In this document: positions 1 through 11,523 of the stretch, one piece after another
Numbering within the stretch: the stretch's first letter is position 1
Layout: each line of letters opens with the position of its first letter
Origin: Callorhinus ursinus
Lineage: Eukaryota > Chordata > Mammalia > Carnivora > Otariidae
Assembly (NCBI RefSeq): GCF_003265705.1
Contig: NW_020312848.1
Span: 58,562,801 to 58,626,800, forward strand
Reading direction: 5' to 3'
DNA length: 64,000 nt
Program-made: the position numbers and the translations under genes
Notes under the pieces: model-generated
Told to the model about the DNA's origin: nothing
Seen by the model: the letters and a program-made list of their open reading frames with translations, nothing else
Database searches by the model: none

Positions 1-2529
1 TTGGTATGCACATTCTAAAAAAAAAAAATTTCAGTACAACAACTACTTAGTATATTTTATATAAGTTTGACAAATTATTTAGCAAACAAACATGTTTTTC
101 TTTTGGCCCTTTGTGGAACCAGATCCCATTTGCATTATGATTTAGACCAAGTTCCAAGATTTAGATCAAGTTCCAGGGGATATATTCTTTTTTAGACACA
201 GTTGTGTTGAATGATCCAGGATTATTTAAAATTTTCTTACTCTTCCTATCCACAGAATATAGATATACAACTAATAAAGAGAAGCGAGTTTTAGCTATAG
301 TCTATTTTATCACTGAAATATGATTAGTTTAATTGATCTCTTGTTTCCTAGTTTGACTCCAAATTAAGCTCAACTGTTTACAGAAAGCCAAGTTAGATAT
401 TTACCTCTGTTGAAGACAGGCAGAAGGATATTCAACATGATTTGAAGGCCACTTCAAAACTTTTTCATAAATTACTGGCAAAAATCACAATCTCCATATG
501 ACTCTATAAACTCTGACATACTAATTTAAATGATAGATTATATCACTTTATGCTGTTTTGTAAAGGTTTTTTGTTACTCAAATATTAAATAGAAATAACA
601 AAACTTATGAAAATTTAGCTTCAATAAAGAGAAATCCCGGGGTCTTTTATACTAAGAGAGTGCCTAGATCTGCAATAATGCACCAAAAGCATTGCATAGA
701 TTGTGAACATAGGAACGGTGTCTAAAAACACTTTTGAGATCAGCTTAGGTTTCCTCTGGTAACTGAAGCAGAAGGAAGCATTTTGCAAGTGATACCAGGG
801 TAAAATGCCCAGAAGCTTTGAGTATTGAAGCGGTTTTCACAGAATGAAAGGAAAAGTCCTTGTGAGGCAACTTTGCCCTTGCTCTCAAGACACTCTTATA
901 TTTTCTGCAGCAGAAATTAATGTGAGTACTATCAATGAACTCAGCCTTGTAATAAGTTCTGCTTATATCTTTGCCAAATGTTTTGTGTATCTCTGTATTC
1001 TGTTCCAAAAAATTCAAGTGCTTTTACTTTTCCCTGTGAAACATTAACTTATAGAGTAACCTCGGTATTTTCCTTTAGGATTGAATCCTGAGATGTAATC
1101 AAGAATATTATTGCCCTTCCTTTTCATGACTTCAAATGTTCAGTTTCAAAGTAATCAATTTTAATAGGAGGAGAAAGGATAATGGTTCTGAATAAGTACC
1201 AATGCTGATATGGTAAGACCAAAATAATATATTTTTATATGAGTGATAACATCCTCCACTAATGCCTATTATTGTTAATGTTTTAATTCAAAGTAACATC
1301 TGAGTATAAAAAGCAATTTTTATAGATATAAATTCAATCATTATTAGATATGACAAAATAAGAATCTTGGCCAAATGCCACTTGTTAAAAATACGATTTT
1401 TGAATAAAAAATCATACTGATATGTATGTGATATTAAAAATATAACTCATGCACATGAGATTAAATACATATGAAGGAGATACTTTATTAGTTTTGTGTA
1501 ATATAAAGGCACATTGTACCTGAAAACTTATATTAATCACATTAATATACAAATATTACAGATTTAGAGTTTAATATTTCTAGAAAATGACAATTTTAAA
1601 TTTAAGCCTCTTCAATGCAGGTCTTTTTGAAATATATTTGATTTGAAAGACATTTGTGTATCTATGCTGCCATAACTTCTTTAAGAGATCTGCATATTTT
1701 TAACAAGCGTGTTTCATAGAAGAGTATTTCTGAACATAAAATCAAGAAGATGCTTAAAAATCAAATGTATTAAAGCCTAAGCAGAAACTCAAGCATGCTG
1801 TTAAAATGTAAACTGAGGCACATTAAATTTTTCAAGTGTTTATTTGTGTATGCATTCTTTCTAGTCTGGCCGTGACAAACCAGAGGTGATTAGGGGCCTT
1901 CCACAGACAGGGGCTTTTATAGAGAAGATCTGGAAGCAAAGCAAGGGAATTATTGGATTGGCTATATCTTAAGCAGTTACCTTATGTGGGAAAGCCTAGT
2001 TGGTTGTTTTTTTCTTGGTTTTCTTAAGTTTCATTTTCCTGGATCAAGTACATTGACTCTGGCTTAGATTTTGGTTTGCTTGCATAGGCTCCCCAGGCAT
2101 TAGATAGAGCCACCTCAGTCCAATGGCCTCCTTGTTTAAATACTTTAACAGCTCTTAAATTATTAGGCTGTATTTATTATTCTTTCAGACAGGATGGAAA
2201 AGATTTGCTGAAATCTACCTTTACCACTTATGCCTGAAATTTTATAGGCATCCTCAAAATCTATGGAAAATGTTTGTGTTCCTCGTGACTTGGCTTAGGA
2301 AGAAAGGACTGTTCCCTTCATTTAAAGTTATGGGAGAAAAAGGAAGGGGAAAGCAAAGAAGGAAGGAAGAATAATACTCCCAACTTTAATATTTCCATTT
2401 CAGTCTACATTTCAGAAGTCTAATTAGCAAAAATGTTCCGAGGGCTTACTTCTACCTAGTACTCACTGCCTAATATAGTATTCTGCCTCTATGTTAGCAT
2501 CTCACCTTTATATGATATTTTCAATTTAT
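1..2529. other. Unique AT-rich non-coding DNA
   Basis: No repeat family, RNA gene or credible coding sequence was recognised here. The two overlapping open frames near 745-1047 lie on opposite strands, are short (67 and 90 codons), and have no recognisable domain or start context, so I read them as chance frames in AT-rich DNA. Confidence 0.6.
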
Positions 2530-2695
2530 AAAGTGCACTCTCATGGTTTCATGCAAGCTTCACACAAAATTCTAAGAAGTAGGGATGACCGTTAATTCCA
2601 GATTTATAAGTGAGGAAATTGAGGATTAGAGAAGTTGTGTAACTTGCCATGGCTATAAAGCTAATAAGTCAGAAGGCAGGTCTTCTTAAATCATG
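2530..2695 (-). repeat. MIR SINE relic
   Basis: The plus strand reads like the reverse complement of the MIR core: GAGGAAATTGAGGATTAGAG, then AACTTGCCATGGCTATAAAGC and a 'taataagt' block. In MIR these are the segments ending in TTTCCTCATCTG and the tRNA-proximal core. MIR is an ancient mammal-wide tRNA-derived SINE. This copy is heavily diverged and has no readable TSD. Boundaries are approximate. Confidence 0.6.
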
Positions 2696-3708
2696 GTTGC
2701 TAGAGTCCCCAACCCCCCCGATCCCAAAATAATTATAAATGTGATTCATATAAATATAAAGCAATTGATTATTTTGATTGCATTTGAATGTTGAACTTTC
2801 GTAATGCTAAAATGAGTATTCAAACATTTGTGACATAGGTTAATACATAATTGTGAAGGTACCGAAGAAAAACAGAAACAATGTACAACCATGCTTGATA
2901 AATAAGAGACTTAAGAAAGCTTCCTATATTATGCAGGCAGAGTATCCTGGCCTAGTTAAAAATAGATGCACTTGACTAACAGGTTTCAAGCAAATGGCTA
3001 ACTCGTTCACTGCTTTGCTTCTCATGCTTATGTATGTTTGTAGCTGTGTGTGTGTGTGTAGTTTATATCATATTGAAAATCATTTACATGTGAAACTACA
3101 TTTGGAAATATTTATTTTATTTATTTTTTGGAAATGCTTTATATAAATTTTAAAATTCTGCCCTTTCAGACAATATTAAAAAAATCAATTTGTCATTCAA
3201 GACTAGAGCCCAGTTCTCATGGTTGTTCAAATCTCATTTCATTTAATTATATTTAAGAGAATCAGATATATTTACTAAGTTAATGTAGAAATTTCACTAT
3301 TTTTAAAAATCTCAAATCATGTATAAAATGTATAACAAAGAAGAAATTCAGGTTTTTTAAATATAAATTCTACTGAATTTCAACTGAAACATGTATTACT
3401 ATGTCATGTGTTTGTAAATATTTCTCAAGATGAAGTTTTATTTAACCATCTGTAAATAGCTAAGATTATGAGGAAATACAGACTCCATTAGATGTCTGAT
3501 AGGTAAATCTTGGAAAGAAATAGCTATTTTGCAGTAGAGAAAAAAAAATCAAATATACTGTTTGCTCTGGCAATCTGTGTGTTTCCCCCTGACTTAAAGA
3601 ATTGCTATAACCAAATAGCATACAGATATTTGTCTGTTTTATTAGATAAGTCTCTGTTTCTTATGCTTTGAACAAATGTCTTCAAATAGGAGATGATAAT
3701 GGAGAGGT
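2696..3708. other. Unique AT-rich non-coding DNA
   Basis: No gene or repeat family recognised. A short (GT)n tract lies at about 3044-3059. Nothing else stands out. Confidence 0.5.
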
Positions 3709-3930
3709 TTTTTTGTTTGTTTTTGTTTTAAGATTTTATTTATTTTAGAGCATGAGCAAGGGAAGGAGCAGAGGGAGAGGAGCTGGGGGGGGTAGGGAGA
3801 GAGAATCTCAAGCAGACCCGACACTGAGCACGGAGCCCGACTTTGGCTCAGTCCCACAACCCGTGAGATCATGGACCTGAGCTGAAACCAAGTGTCAGAG
3901 GCTCAACAGACGAAGCCACCCAGGTGCCCC
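3709..3930 (-). repeat. CanSINE, minus strand
   Basis: Reads on the plus strand as the reverse complement of a CanSINE: T-rich tail, AGATTTTATTTATTTTAGAG, GA-rich stretch, GAGATCATGGACCTGAGC, then AAGCCACCCAGGTGCCCC, which is the tRNA-like head. It is diverged from the young consensus. Possible imperfect TSDs at 3696-3706 and 3932-3942 differ at 2 of 11 positions. The 76-codon minus frame at 3642-3872 is only the SINE and its flank read in frame. Confidence 0.9.
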
Positions 3931-4615
3931 AACAATGGATAGTTCTTGACCTCTTGCTTGTTGTGTTTCTGAACTAACTGCCAGAGTAGAACCCTTACTT
4001 CTTCCATATTTAGCACTTACTGCCTTGCCAGATTTTCTAGTTGGTCACAGCAACTTTACCCTTAGCTCATAAACAGAACGATGTGTAAGGTTTAATCATA
4101 TAAAATAAGATCCTCACAATGTATCATGAGAAGACAAGTTTGAGTGAAACCATTAAAGTGATAAATTCTTATAAAACAATCTGGTGCATGTGCATGTGTG
4201 TGATAGCAAATGCAGTGGAAGTGCTCAAAAAGAAAAAAAACAAACCCAAAAATCCAATTTGCATTCTTCCACCTTTCCCAGAGAAGGCGTCTGCAACAAG
4301 CAAGTCATTGAAATTCTTGGGCTTTCTCACCCTAGAATTCTATATTCTTTCAAACCAATTCTTATTTAACAGAAGTCCCAGGGGCTAGTAGACTGCCAAA
4401 AAGTATAGTATTTCTGGCTCATGGACCTCAGATAATTCCCAAATTGTAGAATGTATTGCAAGTTGTTTATTGTAAACATGAAGATATTGAAACTCCATTC
4501 ACTGTGAAACAAATTGAAATCCAGTGAGTTTAAAAGTAAGCATTACAGTTTCAACTGTAGCCATTAGCTGGCTGAAGAGGACACAATTATAAGGAGCACG
4601 TTTGAAATAGTTGTC

Positions 4616-4640
4616 TTTTTTTTTTTTTTTTTTTTTTTTT
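4616..4640. repeat. 25-base poly-T tract
   Basis: An uninterrupted run of 25 T. It could be the A-tail of a minus-strand retroposed sequence, but the sequence to its right (ggccttcaacagcatc) is not a family I recognise and no TSD pair is evident. Confidence 0.85.
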
Positions 4641-5366
4641 GGCCTTCAACAGCATCTATTCAACAGAACCTTCTGTTCTAGTATAAAAGTTAATCACTTG
4701 AATGTATTGGATGTTCAAATATATCATTATCATTAGTCCTATGTAAAAGTTAGAGAAAAAATATAATTTGTCCTCCTAGAGTATTTATTCTACATAATGA
4801 GAGGGGAGCAAAACATCTTTGTGATTTTTTACAATATCACTGAAAATTCGTATATGTCTTTTGAGGAGTTGTGATATATGGTTAGTTACTGCTGAAGTGC
4901 TCAGTGAGGCCACAAATTAAATGAGGATATTTCTAGATTATTGTAATATGTATTTCTTTAGAAGTCTCAGTGACTAAAGAGATTAATCACCAACAATGCA
5001 AATAAACTGATATACGAAATCATTTTCCGTGTTCTTTTTTGTTTTCTATTGTTTTTGTTGTTAGTAATATATCCCTACTTGCTTGTAGCGGGACATCCAG
5101 TTCACACCAGTCAATAACAGATCACTGTCTTCCTTACCTAAAAAATCTAGAGGTAATATTGGTTCAAGGAGAGCTGAGTTCTTTGCTTAAACACTACCTG
5201 ATACCAGTTTTCCTGATTTTTTTTTGACACTTCTGTTCAATTGATTTTACTCTCAGATTCTTCAAGATAGCCTCCATTTTGTATCCCTCAATGCAACCAA
5301 TAAAAGCAAAAGAAGCTTTAACAATAAAGTATTTAGAGTTCACACTTTTTGACTGACCACATTCAT

Positions 5367-5426
5367 ATCATATAATAGGTGTATATGTATCATATAATTC
5401 GTATCATATAATAGGTGTATATGTAT
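5367..5426. repeat. Local tandem duplication, period 36
   Basis: A 24-base unit beginning ATCATATAATAGG occurs at 5367-5390 and identically at 5403-5426, separated by 12 bases. The simplest reading is a small local duplication by slippage or unequal exchange. Confidence 0.9.
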
Positions 5427-8400
5427 ATAAATCATATGTATGTGGTTCTAAAAGGACTTAAAATAATTTCATCTAGTCCTAACATCTAGCTTCACATCCA
5501 GGATTTTTAGGTGAAGTTAAGCTCAGATTATAAGTCATCAATATTTGACAATCTATAATTATTTAATCAGCCACAAAATGTAATAAATAGGAGAAAAAGA
5601 TAACTTTTTGAGAAGAAAGGATAGAAAACATGACATCATTGTTATTAATTCATAACACATGTATCCTAAAATATAGAAGAGAAAGGACTTCCTAAACTGG
5701 TGATGAACTCGTTTTGTTTTTATTGCTGTTATTTTTTTTTAATGTCACCTGCATTTTACATTTGTACTCCCCTATTTTTATGCATCTTGAACGTATCTGA
5801 GATAAATATGCAGATGGCCTTCCATTCTTCAAGGTGTGATCCTTAGGAGCCAGATTATTTGTAGACCAGGCTACAAAATAATGATTTCCTTAGACTTTGG
5901 TCAAAAATATAACTTTGAAAAGTACTTTTTGTTGTTAGTTTTGGTTTTGTATGTGTCTTTGTGTTTGTCACCTTCTTGTTTTATTTTGATTGGAATCCAT
6001 TGCTATTAAGCAATTTTGGAGATTTTGTCCACTTATACTCATTAGATCTAATTCTTTGTCTAGAAAGTTCTCTTTGTAATCAACAGCTTCTGTGCCCTGT
6101 TTCTCCTATTAGTATCTGCATTATGGCTTACATTTAGATCACTGGCTCCTTCTCTGCCTCTATATCCATTTTAACCTCTGTCTTGGGAAATTCAAAATAA
6201 TGGCCTACTGGGTTATAAGGGAATACAGGCTGCATCTCTCCAACAGTGTCAGAGAGTTTAATGAAAGGGGTTGCATTAATGAAGTCCAGGAAAATCCATC
6301 TTCTTTCATATTGTTATAACCTGCACAGACTTGTCTTTTAATAATATCTCAGTTCCCAGTATTGGTCTTGTCCAACCCTACCAGCTTTCATGTTGAATTA
6401 AGCAATCTTGGATTACAGGACACAAGAATAAATGTTCTTGTTTTATCTTCAGTATACTTTCAGAGAGGTTATTTTCTTAGTTCTGGTCCTCTAGGAAACA
6501 GAACTTGAGACATGAATTAAAGTGATAACATTTTATTATAGAGGTACAAGTTTAAAACTAAGAAAGAAGATAAAGGGAAGGCCAAAGAAGACGTACTGCT
6601 TATCTACCCTTCCTTTCTACTTTCTTATGTGCACTTTTTCTATTCTTCAGTGAGAACTTTTAAAAAGCAAAAATCTTTCTAAGATCATCCCACAGAAGAT
6701 TCACTTTTTTCTTTTTTTAATATATAGTTTGTCTTACTACTTTGAGTTTACCCTTAAAGTGTATATTTAACACATCACTGTTTTTAATGGTTGCAATGAC
6801 AAGAAAGTATAGTCCATTTCTAGAAAGAATGGCTAAATGCTGATTTATAAAGCTAAAATACGAAGTCTAGAAGATGGGTGAGTGGTAATTTAGTTTATTC
6901 TTGATTTGCTTATCATCAGTGCTTCTACCTTAGATGTTCTTTCTCCTCTCTATTCTGTGCCTTACAGTGTTTTGGATTTTCAAGATTTCCATTTTGCATT
7001 GATAAGGAGAGTTGCAAAATTTGGTGTGTTTTTAATCTACCATACTCTGAAACTAAAATATCTGCTCTAAAACAGACTTTTATTTTACTTTATTTTTAAA
7101 ACTGACTTTTAATGTGTTAATTAAAAGTCAGAATATTAACTGCCTCTTAAAGCTTATTCTGAGATCTATTATGCTTGAATCTTATTTTCTTTGACTTATC
7201 AAGACTGACGATCACACTTTTGTACTTCTGATTTTTGCAAGGCTATTGTAATAATTTCTTATACACAATGGTTGTTTAGATTGGTGTAGAGACAGTAGAG
7301 ATAGGAAGGAATTAGAAGATTGAAGACCTATTTGGAGTATAGAATTAATGAGACTACATCATTAAATATGAAGGTGAGAAAAAGAAATTATTAGCTGAAG
7401 CATGGAGAATGGTATTTTTTTTTAAGTTTTCTATGGCATAATCTAATACGCAAGTCTGCTTCATTATTCCAACTCTTGATTCTAATGTGTTCAGGTTTAA
7501 ATAATATACTTTTGAGTATTTTCATATCCATCAATCATATCCTACATTTATTATAATTAACATTTTGAAATTTATTAAAACCTGAATATTATTATAGATG
7601 GTTCTGAGAATGGCATCATCTAATTTGACTTAATCATATTAAGATATTTGGGGGAATGATGTTAAACCTATAAATTAATATGTGTAAGCAAGATACATGG
7701 TTTGCATCTCTAAATTGCTAAAATATATATATTTTCAATTTCTCAATACCACTTTAATATGTGTAAACTATCTGCATTTTTGTTCCTTTTAAAAAAATAG
7801 TTCCCCAAATATTTTCTCTAGTTTATTATTGCTGGTATAAGGAAAGATGCTCATTTTATTCATTTATATTTATAGAATTCCTTGTACTTCTATTTTTTTC
7901 TCCTTCTCTAATAGTCTTCTTTTATCTGAATCATTTAACTTCTCATAACTTCTAGAAAAATTATTAAATGATAGCAATAATAGTAGGCTTTGTTACCTGT
8001 ATTTTTGTTTAATGAAAATATTTCAAGTATTTCTCTATTTTTTGCTATAATCCCTCCACATTTGTGACTGTTCTTAGCTTCACTTTGCAGAAATAAATGG
8101 CTCTTCAAAGTACAAACTCCTATTTTGAAGAATATCATTCAAATTTTGCATCATTCAAATGCAGACATGTGAAATTATCAAAAGATTGATAACTTTCAGA
8201 AATAGTTTCTAGTATTGCTCAATCTCAGTGCCCAAGTGTAGTTTGGCCAGTGTTTCCAAAGTATTTAACACACCAGATTCTTATCTGATGATGCCAGAAC
8301 CATTTTGAACCACATAGATCTTTCAGATTACTGGCTGGGAATGAAAGAATAAAGGAGTGAAGTGGAGGATAGACACCACCCAAGTGTGATAATTTAAGTG

Positions 8401-8949
8401 ATGGAGAGGACTGTGTTTACAGACTCACTGGGATATATTTTGAGATGTGTTGAAGGAACACAGTTTGGCTGAGGGGGCTGAAAGAATAGCAGTAGAGCAA
8501 AGGGAATTATTTATGAGATCCCAGAAAGCTAGTGGTTGTTCCTTTCCAAAGCCCAACAGCCTGAAGCAAATAATGCTGAATCTGAGATATAAAACAACAG
8601 TGGGGCTTTTGAATAGAAGAAGAGAAATTTCGCACAGGACTGTAAACGTCAATGTTTATAAAAATTATCAGGAGTCATTGAAATCCTCAGTCATGAGATA
8701 GACTTAATTCTTACGGAGAAGTTTCTGTGTATGAATTGTCCTAGGTAAAGAAAAGGTCCAATTGGTTTTATGCTTAAGAGCATCATTTTGTTTAAAAATG
8801 ATATGATTGGTGGATAAGAATGTTTCTTCTCGGGATGATTAAAAGATAATGGAGAAAAGTCATGGATAATGAATGTCTGTGAGAAGGCATTGCTACCTCT
8901 CTTAGAAATATTAAGTCTCTGTTCTTGTTGGAATGCCTGCCCTTCAAGA

Positions 8950-9066
8950 GGCAATGTGAGGATAATGAAAAGACTGGACACAGATTAGGAGAAAATATTT
9001 GATAAAACATTTGTATCTAGAACATACAGAGAACTTTCAAGCTGTTATAAGAACATAATTTTAAAA
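8950..9066 (+). repeat. Old L1 ORF2 fragment (possible)
   Basis: The order of words (AGGAGAAAATATTTG, then TTTGTATCTAGAACATA, then GAGAACTTTCAA) follows the L1 ORF2 segment that normally reads 'gggagaaaatatttgcaaa ... tatccaaaatctataaagaact'. It is diverged, short, and directly precedes the 5' end of the younger L1. It may be part of the target into which that L1 inserted. Confidence 0.4.
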
Positions 9067-9080
9067 TATATGGGAAAGAA

Positions 9081-10560
9081 TCAGGGAGTTAAGATGGCAG
9101 AATAGTAGGACCCTAGGCCTGCCTCATCCCTCAAACACAGCCAGAGAAATAACAAATCACTCTGAACACCCAAGAAATCAATCTGAGGAATGAGAGAACA
9201 AAGTGCACAACTAGAGGGAGAGAAGAGGCAACATCGTGGAAGGTAGAAGGTGTGGATATGTGATTTGGGGGAGAAAAGGATCATGGGTGCTGTGGAGGGG
9301 AGGGAGCCCTGATCAGGGAGAGAGTGGGAGTAAGCGAGTGCATGCAGCACACAGGGGATCACATAAGAAAAACACTTCCTCAAAAACCATTGCCTGGGAA
9401 AATGAGAGGGGCTGATTATTATGAGTTTTTACAACCAGCAGAACTCAAAAGACTATAGAGTTTAGAAGTCCATGCTGTGTCTAGTGTGAAACCCGACAGC
9501 CACTGCGATGCACCTGTGGAGAAGGAGGGCTGAGGCCGGGGAGCAGTGGGAGCTATCTGAGGATCCCCTGGGACACACTGGGAGAGACGTTTACCCCTTC
9601 TTGGAGTGCATCTGGGGGAGGTGGCATTGCCTCTCCAGGGACAAAAGAGTCCGTGGAGACTATTGCTCTCCCCTACCCCTTAAGCACAGGGGCAGAGACA
9701 CCTGCTGAGGGTGGCTAACCTGGACTCAGGCTTTTTGCTGTGCTTCACTCTAAATTCCAAGCCCCTGCACGTTGGTGTGACCAACAGGACACTTCTGGGA
9801 CAAACCAGCACCAGCCCAGTGTGGCAAGATCCTCCCCCAGAGTACCAGTGAGGATCCATGCCATGCCAGGTCCCTAAAGGGACCTGAGGGATGTCTGGGA
9901 CACACTAGGGGAAGTTGGTTGCTCTTCTGTGAGGGCTTCTCAGATGGCAGTAGAAATGAACTCCCCTCTCCAGGGAGGTGGGGGAGGGCTTGCATTATTT
10001 TTCTCCCCCACCCATCAGCACAGACTGACTTCAGTGAGCAGCACAGCTCCAATAGTGGAGGCCAGAGATACTTACACCAAACCCCACCCCTCTGCACTCT
10101 GCAGGTGCTTCTTTACTAGGGCAAGTGTGCAGGAGAGTCAGGAGAGTGCAGGAGAGTGCAGGAGAGTCAGAGCAGCGGCCCCTCCCTTGGAAGGCCAGCA
10201 CAAACCCCCTGCATGCACCAGGTTTACTGACCATAGAGTGCTGCAAAGCTTCAGCTGTAGTGGAAATAAGATCAGGCCTCTTTTAACAAGCAGACCAGAG
10301 CACACCTAGTTAAAACTCACCACACTCTGGACAAGATCCAAACACTCTCCCCTGCAGGCAAGGAGAAGCTCTGCAGAGGATTGACCTGAGGGAAAGAGCA
10401 GCCAAAACACAGCAGCAGAGTGCACACAGCATACTCCAGAAACCCTTTCTAAAGCACCAGACCCTGGACAATATATGACCTCTTCTTAATAAAGCCATTA
10501 CTCTCAGGAGCAGGAAATATAACAGGCTTTCCTAACAGAGAAGACAGAGGCCTAGACAAA
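9081..10560 (+). promoter_or_regulatory. L1 5'UTR (relic internal promoter region)
   Basis: About 1.5 kb that is visibly more GC-rich than the surrounding DNA, running from the AAGATGGCAG start to the first ORF1-like ATG at 10561. In L1 families this region holds the RNA polymerase II internal promoter, and a YY1 site near the 5' end positions the start. Open frames on both strands across 9508-10498 (up to 126 codons) come from low stop frequency in GC-rich DNA and are not proteins I recognise. Whether any promoter activity remains cannot be told from sequence. Confidence 0.6.
10127..10170 (+). repeat. Short minisatellite in L1 5'UTR
   Basis: About four copies of a 10-base unit GCAGGAGAGT with small variations (one copy starts TCAGGAGAGT). 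It lies inside the L1 5'UTR. Variable tandem units in 5'UTRs are common among L1 families. Confidence 0.85.
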
Positions 10561-11438
10561 ATGCCAAGTTGGAGGAATTCATCCCAAAAGAAAGAAGAAG
10601 AAAAGGTCATAGTCAGGTATCTAATCGAAACAGATATAAGTAATATACCCAATCCAGAATTAAAAAAAAAAAATTATAAGGACACTAGCTGGGCTTGAGA
10701 AAAGCATAGAAGACACCAGGGGAGTTCCTTGCCACAGAGATAAAAGACCTAAAAACTAGTCAGGCCCAAAATAAAAAAAAAAAATGCTATAATCGAGATG
10801 TGAAACTGACTGGATGTAATGACCACAAGGATGGATGATGTAGAGGAATGAGTAAGTGAAATAAAAGATGAAATTTTGGAAAATAATGAAGTTGAAAAGA
10901 AGAGGGAAAGAAAAATATTGGATCATGAATGTAGACTTAGGGAATTTAACTCCATAAAGTGTAATAACATTTTATCATGGGAGTTCCAGAATAAGAAGAG
11001 TGGATAAAGGGGGCAGAAGGTTTATTTGAGCAAATTATAGCTGAATATTTCCCTAATCTGGGGTAGAAAACAGACATCCGAATCCAGGAGGCACAAAGAA
11101 CTCCCAACAATCAACAAAAGCAAGCCAACACCAAGACATATTGTAGTAAAATTTGCAAAATACAGAAGGAAAAAATTCTAAACGCTGCAAGGGAAAAGAA
11201 ATCCCTAGCTTACAAGGAAAGACAAATAAGGTTAGCAGATCTCTCCACAGAAACTTGGCAGGCCAGAAGAAAGTGATATACTCAATGTGCTGAATGGGAG
11301 AAATATGCAGCCAAGAATACTTTATCCAGCAAGGCTGTCATTCAAAATAGAAGGAGAGATAACGATTTTCCCAGACAAAAAAGGAGTTTGTGACTACTAA
11401 ACCAGCCCTGCAAGAAATATTAAAAGGGACTCTTTGAG
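10561..11438 (+). pseudogene. L1 ORF1 relic
   Basis: ORF1 encodes the RNA-binding chaperone of the L1 particle. The segment starts at an ATG followed by codons typical of the carnivore L1 ORF1 N-terminus (many Lys and Glu). It continues through a coiled-coil-like Glu/Lys-rich stretch and ends with the conserved C-terminal domain: at about 11230-11440 codons for LSTETWQARR, PRILYPARLSF-like and KPALQEILKGTL-like residues can be followed. Stops and frameshifts interrupt it throughout, and no long open frame survives. It is followed after about 85 bases by the ORF2 start region, the usual L1 order. Confidence 0.75.
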
Positions 11439-11523
11439 TGGGAAAGAAAGACCAAAAGCAAGAATAACTAGAAAGTAACAGAAAAAATCTCCAGAAACAA
11501 TGACTTAACAGGTAATACAATAG

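Larger units (their letters stand above)
3931..8940. other. Unique AT-rich non-coding DNA
   Basis: Five kilobases without a recognised gene. Contents I can point to: a 25-base T run at 4616-4640, a tandem duplication at 5367-5426, and a short stretch near 5820-5870 that faintly resembles a MER5-type DNA transposon end. Open frames here (for example 8447-8701 and 8691-8981) are under 100 codons, overlap frames on the other strand, and show no known domain. Confidence 0.5.

Noticed and set aside
9929..10309. 126-codon frame and several opposite-strand frames at 9.5-10.5 kb
   Set aside because: They fall inside the GC-rich L1 5'UTR, where stop codons are rarer, and match no protein family.
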